From Ruminococcus sp. UBA7477 (GTDB taxonomy: Bacteria; Bacillota; Clostridia; Oscillospirales; Ruminococcaceae): a DNA stretch of 7,308 nucleotides. The position numbers and the translations under genes were made by a program. This document shows, one piece after another, positions 5,656 to 7,308 of the stretch (its first letter is position 1; each line of letters starts with the position of its first letter). The stretch spans positions 23,987-31,294 of the forward strand of contig DLOT01000028.1 in assembly GCA_002479715.1 (NCBI GenBank), given 5' to 3'. Under the pieces are notes generated by a model that was given only the letters and a program-made list of their open reading frames with translations, was not told where the DNA came from and searched no databases.

Positions 5656-6459
5656 ATGAATGAAAATCTCTCATGCTTCAAAGAGGCCGTTTGCATCGAC
5701 GCTATGAAGATCTTTGACTCCTGCTCGGACAAAGACTGCCTCGAGGATCTCCCCGTCAGTTTTTCACAGAGCGGACAGCAGCTTGTAAATAACTCCTGTT
5801 ATGTCAAGAGCAGCTGTACTGAGGTGGACAGTGTTGCCTTTGCGATTGAGCCTGTTCCCTTCCACAGCGGATTTTTCGCCGTTGACATTACATACACCTT
5901 CAAGGTGTATGTTGACGTATTTCCGACTGCCAACTGCGCTCCGACGCAGGTTGTCGGAACAAGCGCCTTCACCAAAAAGGTGATTCTTTTCGGAAGCGAC
6001 GGTCATACAAAGACCTTCAGTTCCGACTCTGTTGCCAAGTTCGACTCTAATGACGGCTGCTGCTGTTCCTGCCGCTCGACAATACCGACTGCCTGTGTCT
6101 CCGTTGTCGATCCGATAGTTCTTGACATCAAGCAGACCTGCCGCCCGATCCACGGTGCTCCGACAGCCGATGTATGCCTTAACTGCTGCCAGCCCTGTGA
6201 GGATGTCTGCAAGTCCTGTCAGAAGTATGTTTATGTTACGATCGGAATGTTCTCCATAGTTCAGCTGCAAAGGCGTGTTCCGCTTCTTGTTCCGACCTAT
6301 GAATACAGCCTGCCGCAAAAGGAATGCACATCAAACACCGACAGCCCGTGTGAGCTGTTTGACAAACTCGATTTCCCTGTATCCGAGTTCTTCCCCAGAA
6401 GTCTTGACGAAAGCTGCGGCTGCGGCAGCAACGATTCACTTGAGGAGTCGGCCGAATAG
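5656..6459 (+). CDS. Cysteine-rich protein of unknown function (clostridial family)
   Basis: I do not recognise a function. The 267-residue product has 23 cysteines (nearly 9%), no signal peptide and no membrane helix, so it should stay in the cytoplasm or in a spore if one forms. It starts with CFKEAVCID..KIFDSCSDKDCLEDL (7-32), a pattern I recall from uncharacterised Ruminococcaceae proteins. A beta-rich middle follows (about 55-125, with FFAVDITYTFKVYVDV and KKVILFGSDG). Two Cys clusters come next: CCCSC (135-139), and CLNCCQPCEDVCKSC (174-188) with CxxCC and CxxxC spacing. A second conserved-looking block, FSIVQLQRRVPLLVPTYEY (199-217), precedes PQKEC and an acidic tail with CGCG. The clusters suggest metal binding or disulfide cross-linking. 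The ATG at 5656 was chosen because AAAGGA (5638-5643) lies 12 bases upstream; the in-frame ATG at 5635 has no such site and would translate it. It is monocistronic and divergent from oadG. Confidence 0.85.
   Translation: MNENLSCFKEAVCIDAMKIFDSCSDKDCLEDLPVSFSQSGQQLVNNSCYVKSSCTEVDSVAFAIEPVPFHSGFFAVDITYTFKVYVDVFPTANCAPTQVVGTSAFTKKVILFGSDGHTKTFSSDSVAKFDSNDGCCCSCRSTIPTACVSVVDPIVLDIKQTCRPIHGAPTADVCLNCCQPCEDVCKSCQKYVYVTIGMFSIVQLQRRVPLLVPTYEYSLPQKECTSNTDSPCELFDKLDFPVSEFFPRSLDESCGCGSNDSLEESAE
5890..5912. repeat. 23-bp near-perfect palindrome inside the Cys-rich gene
   Basis: ACATACACCTT (5890-5900) and AAGGTGTATGT (5902-5912) are perfect 11-base complements around a single C. GTTGAC occurs as a direct repeat on either side (5881-5886 and 5911-5916). 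In the protein the region encodes the beta-strand-like DITYTFKVYVD. In DNA it has operator-like symmetry, and in RNA it would form a nine-pair hairpin with a five-base loop or better. Confidence 0.85.
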
Positions 6460-6471
6460 CGTAGTATCAAC

Positions 6472-6509
6472 AAAAAGGCAAGAATACAGTTTGTATTCCT
6501 GCCTTTTTT
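6472..6509. terminator. Bidirectional terminator between the Cys-rich gene and pnp
   Basis: GAATACA (6482-6488) pairs with TGTATTC (6492-6498) around GTT. After one A-C mismatch, AAAAAGGCA (6472-6480) pairs with TGCCTTTTT (6500-6508), for 16 pairs in all. Six T's (6504-6509) end the plus-strand transcript, and the leading A5 gives a T tract for the minus strand. It sits 12 bases after the Cys-rich stop and about 10 bases beyond the pnp stop, so it serves both convergent genes. Confidence 0.92.
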
Positions 6510-6518
6510 CTTTTAATT

Positions 6519-7308
6519 TTAATTGTTTTCGTTCTTAGCCGCCTTCTTTGCCGCGATATCGGCAAGAGCGTCCTTTCTGGAAAGATTGATTCTTCCCTGA
6601 GAATCTATCTCAGTTACCTTAACAACGATCTCATCGCCTATTGATACAACATCCTCAACCTTTTCCACTCTCTTATTGTCAAGCTTGGAGATGTGAACAA
6701 GACCGTCCTTACCGGGAGCGATTTCGACAAAAGCGCCGAAGTTCATGATTCTGACAACCTTGCCCTTGTAGATAGCGCCGACCTCAGGATCAAAGCCTAT
6801 CGTGTTGATGATGTCTATGGCCTTCTGCGCCTTCTCAAGATCAAGTCCGGAAACAAATACATTTCCATCCTCCTCAATGTCGATCTTGCAGTCGCAGTCA
6901 GCGGCGATCTTCTGAATAACTTTTCCTCCCGAGCCGATAACCTCACGGATCTTATCAACCGGAACCTTAGTAGTAAGCATCTTGGGAGCCCACTTGTTGA
7001 CAGTCGGGCGAGGCTCTGGGATAGCCTTGAGCATGATTTCATCGAGAATATAATCTCTTGCCTTGTGAGTCTTGGCAAATGCTTCTTTGATGATGTCATA
7101 TGTCAGACCATCGACTTTGATATCTACCTGAATGGCGGTGATACCCTTGTGCGTTCCGCCGACCTTGAAGTCCATATCGCCGTAGAAATCTTCCAGACCC
7201 TGAATGTCGACCATAGTCATCCAGCTTCCGTCCTCCTTAGTGATAAGACCGCAGGAGATTCCCGCAACAGGAGCTTTTATCGGAACGCCGGCATCCATAA
7301 GAGCGAGC
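6519..7308 (-). CDS. pnp: Polyribonucleotide nucleotidyltransferase (PNPase), C-terminal part (5' end outside window)
   Basis: PNPase is a processive 3'-5' phosphorolytic exoribonuclease and part of the RNA-decay machinery. The frame is open to the right edge and reads LALMDAGVPIKAPVAGI at the cut, matching the second RNase PH domain of the family; the Met at 7296-7298 is therefore internal. The catalytic segment GDMDFKVGGTHKGITAIQVDIK is split here as GDMDFKVGG and KGITAIQVDIK, and it retains the acidic residues of the phosphorolytic site. It is followed by a KH domain with the VIGSGGKVIQKI loop and an S1 domain beginning GAIYKGKVVRIMNFGAFVEI and running through KDGLVHISKL to GRINLSRKDAL. 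The tail is short and Lys/Ala/Asn-rich (AAKKAAKNENN), as is common in Firmicutes. The first RNase PH domain and the gene start are outside the window. The gene ends with TAA at 6521-6519, just before the shared terminator. Confidence 0.96.
   Translation of the reverse strand, partial: LALMDAGVPIKAPVAGISCGLITKEDGSWMTMVDIQGLEDFYGDMDFKVGGTHKGITAIQVDIKVDGLTYDIIKEAFAKTHKARDYILDEIMLKAIPEPRPTVNKWAPKMLTTKVPVDKIREVIGSGGKVIQKIAADCDCKIDIEEDGNVFVSGLDLEKAQKAIDIINTIGFDPEVGAIYKGKVVRIMNFGAFVEIAPGKDGLVHISKLDNKRVEKVEDVVSIGDEIVVKVTEIDSQGRINLSRKDALADIAAKKAAKNENN

Noticed and set aside
5764..6318. 184-codon open frame antisense to the Cys-rich gene
   Set aside because: It has no ribosome binding site or recognisable protein pattern. 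The opposite strand has a coherent protein with a terminator just after its stop.

Overview
The window looks like ordinary chromosome from a low-to-moderate GC Gram-positive anaerobe, most likely a gut or rumen clostridium of the Ruminococcaceae/Oscillospiraceae type. That placement is inferred from the style of the proteins (a free-standing sodium-pump decarboxylase beta/gamma pair, a clostridial-looking EF-Ts and PNPase, and a Cys-rich orphan whose pattern I recall from that group). It is also inferred from strong AAGGAG-type ribosome binding sites, sigma-A promoters and many classical hairpin-plus-T terminators. No rRNA, tRNA, CRISPR array, insertion sequence or phage structural gene is visible.

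Layout, left to right. Positions 1-410 (+) hold the 3' end of tsf (EF-Ts), followed by its terminator. Directly against that terminator is a complete neurotransmitter:sodium symporter (NSS, LeuT/MhsT type, 500-1858, +) with its own terminator. A strong extended -10 promoter at 1971-1999 then drives a solitary tyrosine recombinase of the XerC/XerD type (2074-3057, +). Its stop codon lies in the loop of a bidirectional terminator shared with the convergent gene yfbR. On the minus strand, from high to low coordinates, are a promoter (5476-5504), oadG (5439-5032), oadB (5008-3785), a terminator (3764-3733) and yfbR (3702-3121). Divergent from the oad promoter is a 267-residue protein with 23 cysteines and no recognised function (5656-6459, +). 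A second bidirectional terminator separates it from the 3' half of pnp (PNPase, 7308-6519, -), which is cut by the window edge.

Functionally, OadB and OadG are the membrane subunits of a Na+-exporting decarboxylase whose carboxyltransferase alpha subunit is not encoded here. The Na+ gradient such a pump makes is the driving force for transporters such as the NSS symporter nearby, although the two are not co-transcribed. YfbR, EF-Ts and PNPase are housekeeping functions (dNMP turnover, translation, RNA decay), and the recombinase is probably a chromosome-maintenance Xer protein or an orphan integrase. I see no multi-gene novel system. The least explained item is the Cys-rich protein, with an exceptionally good palindrome inside its gene and a possible sporulation-type promoter in front of it.
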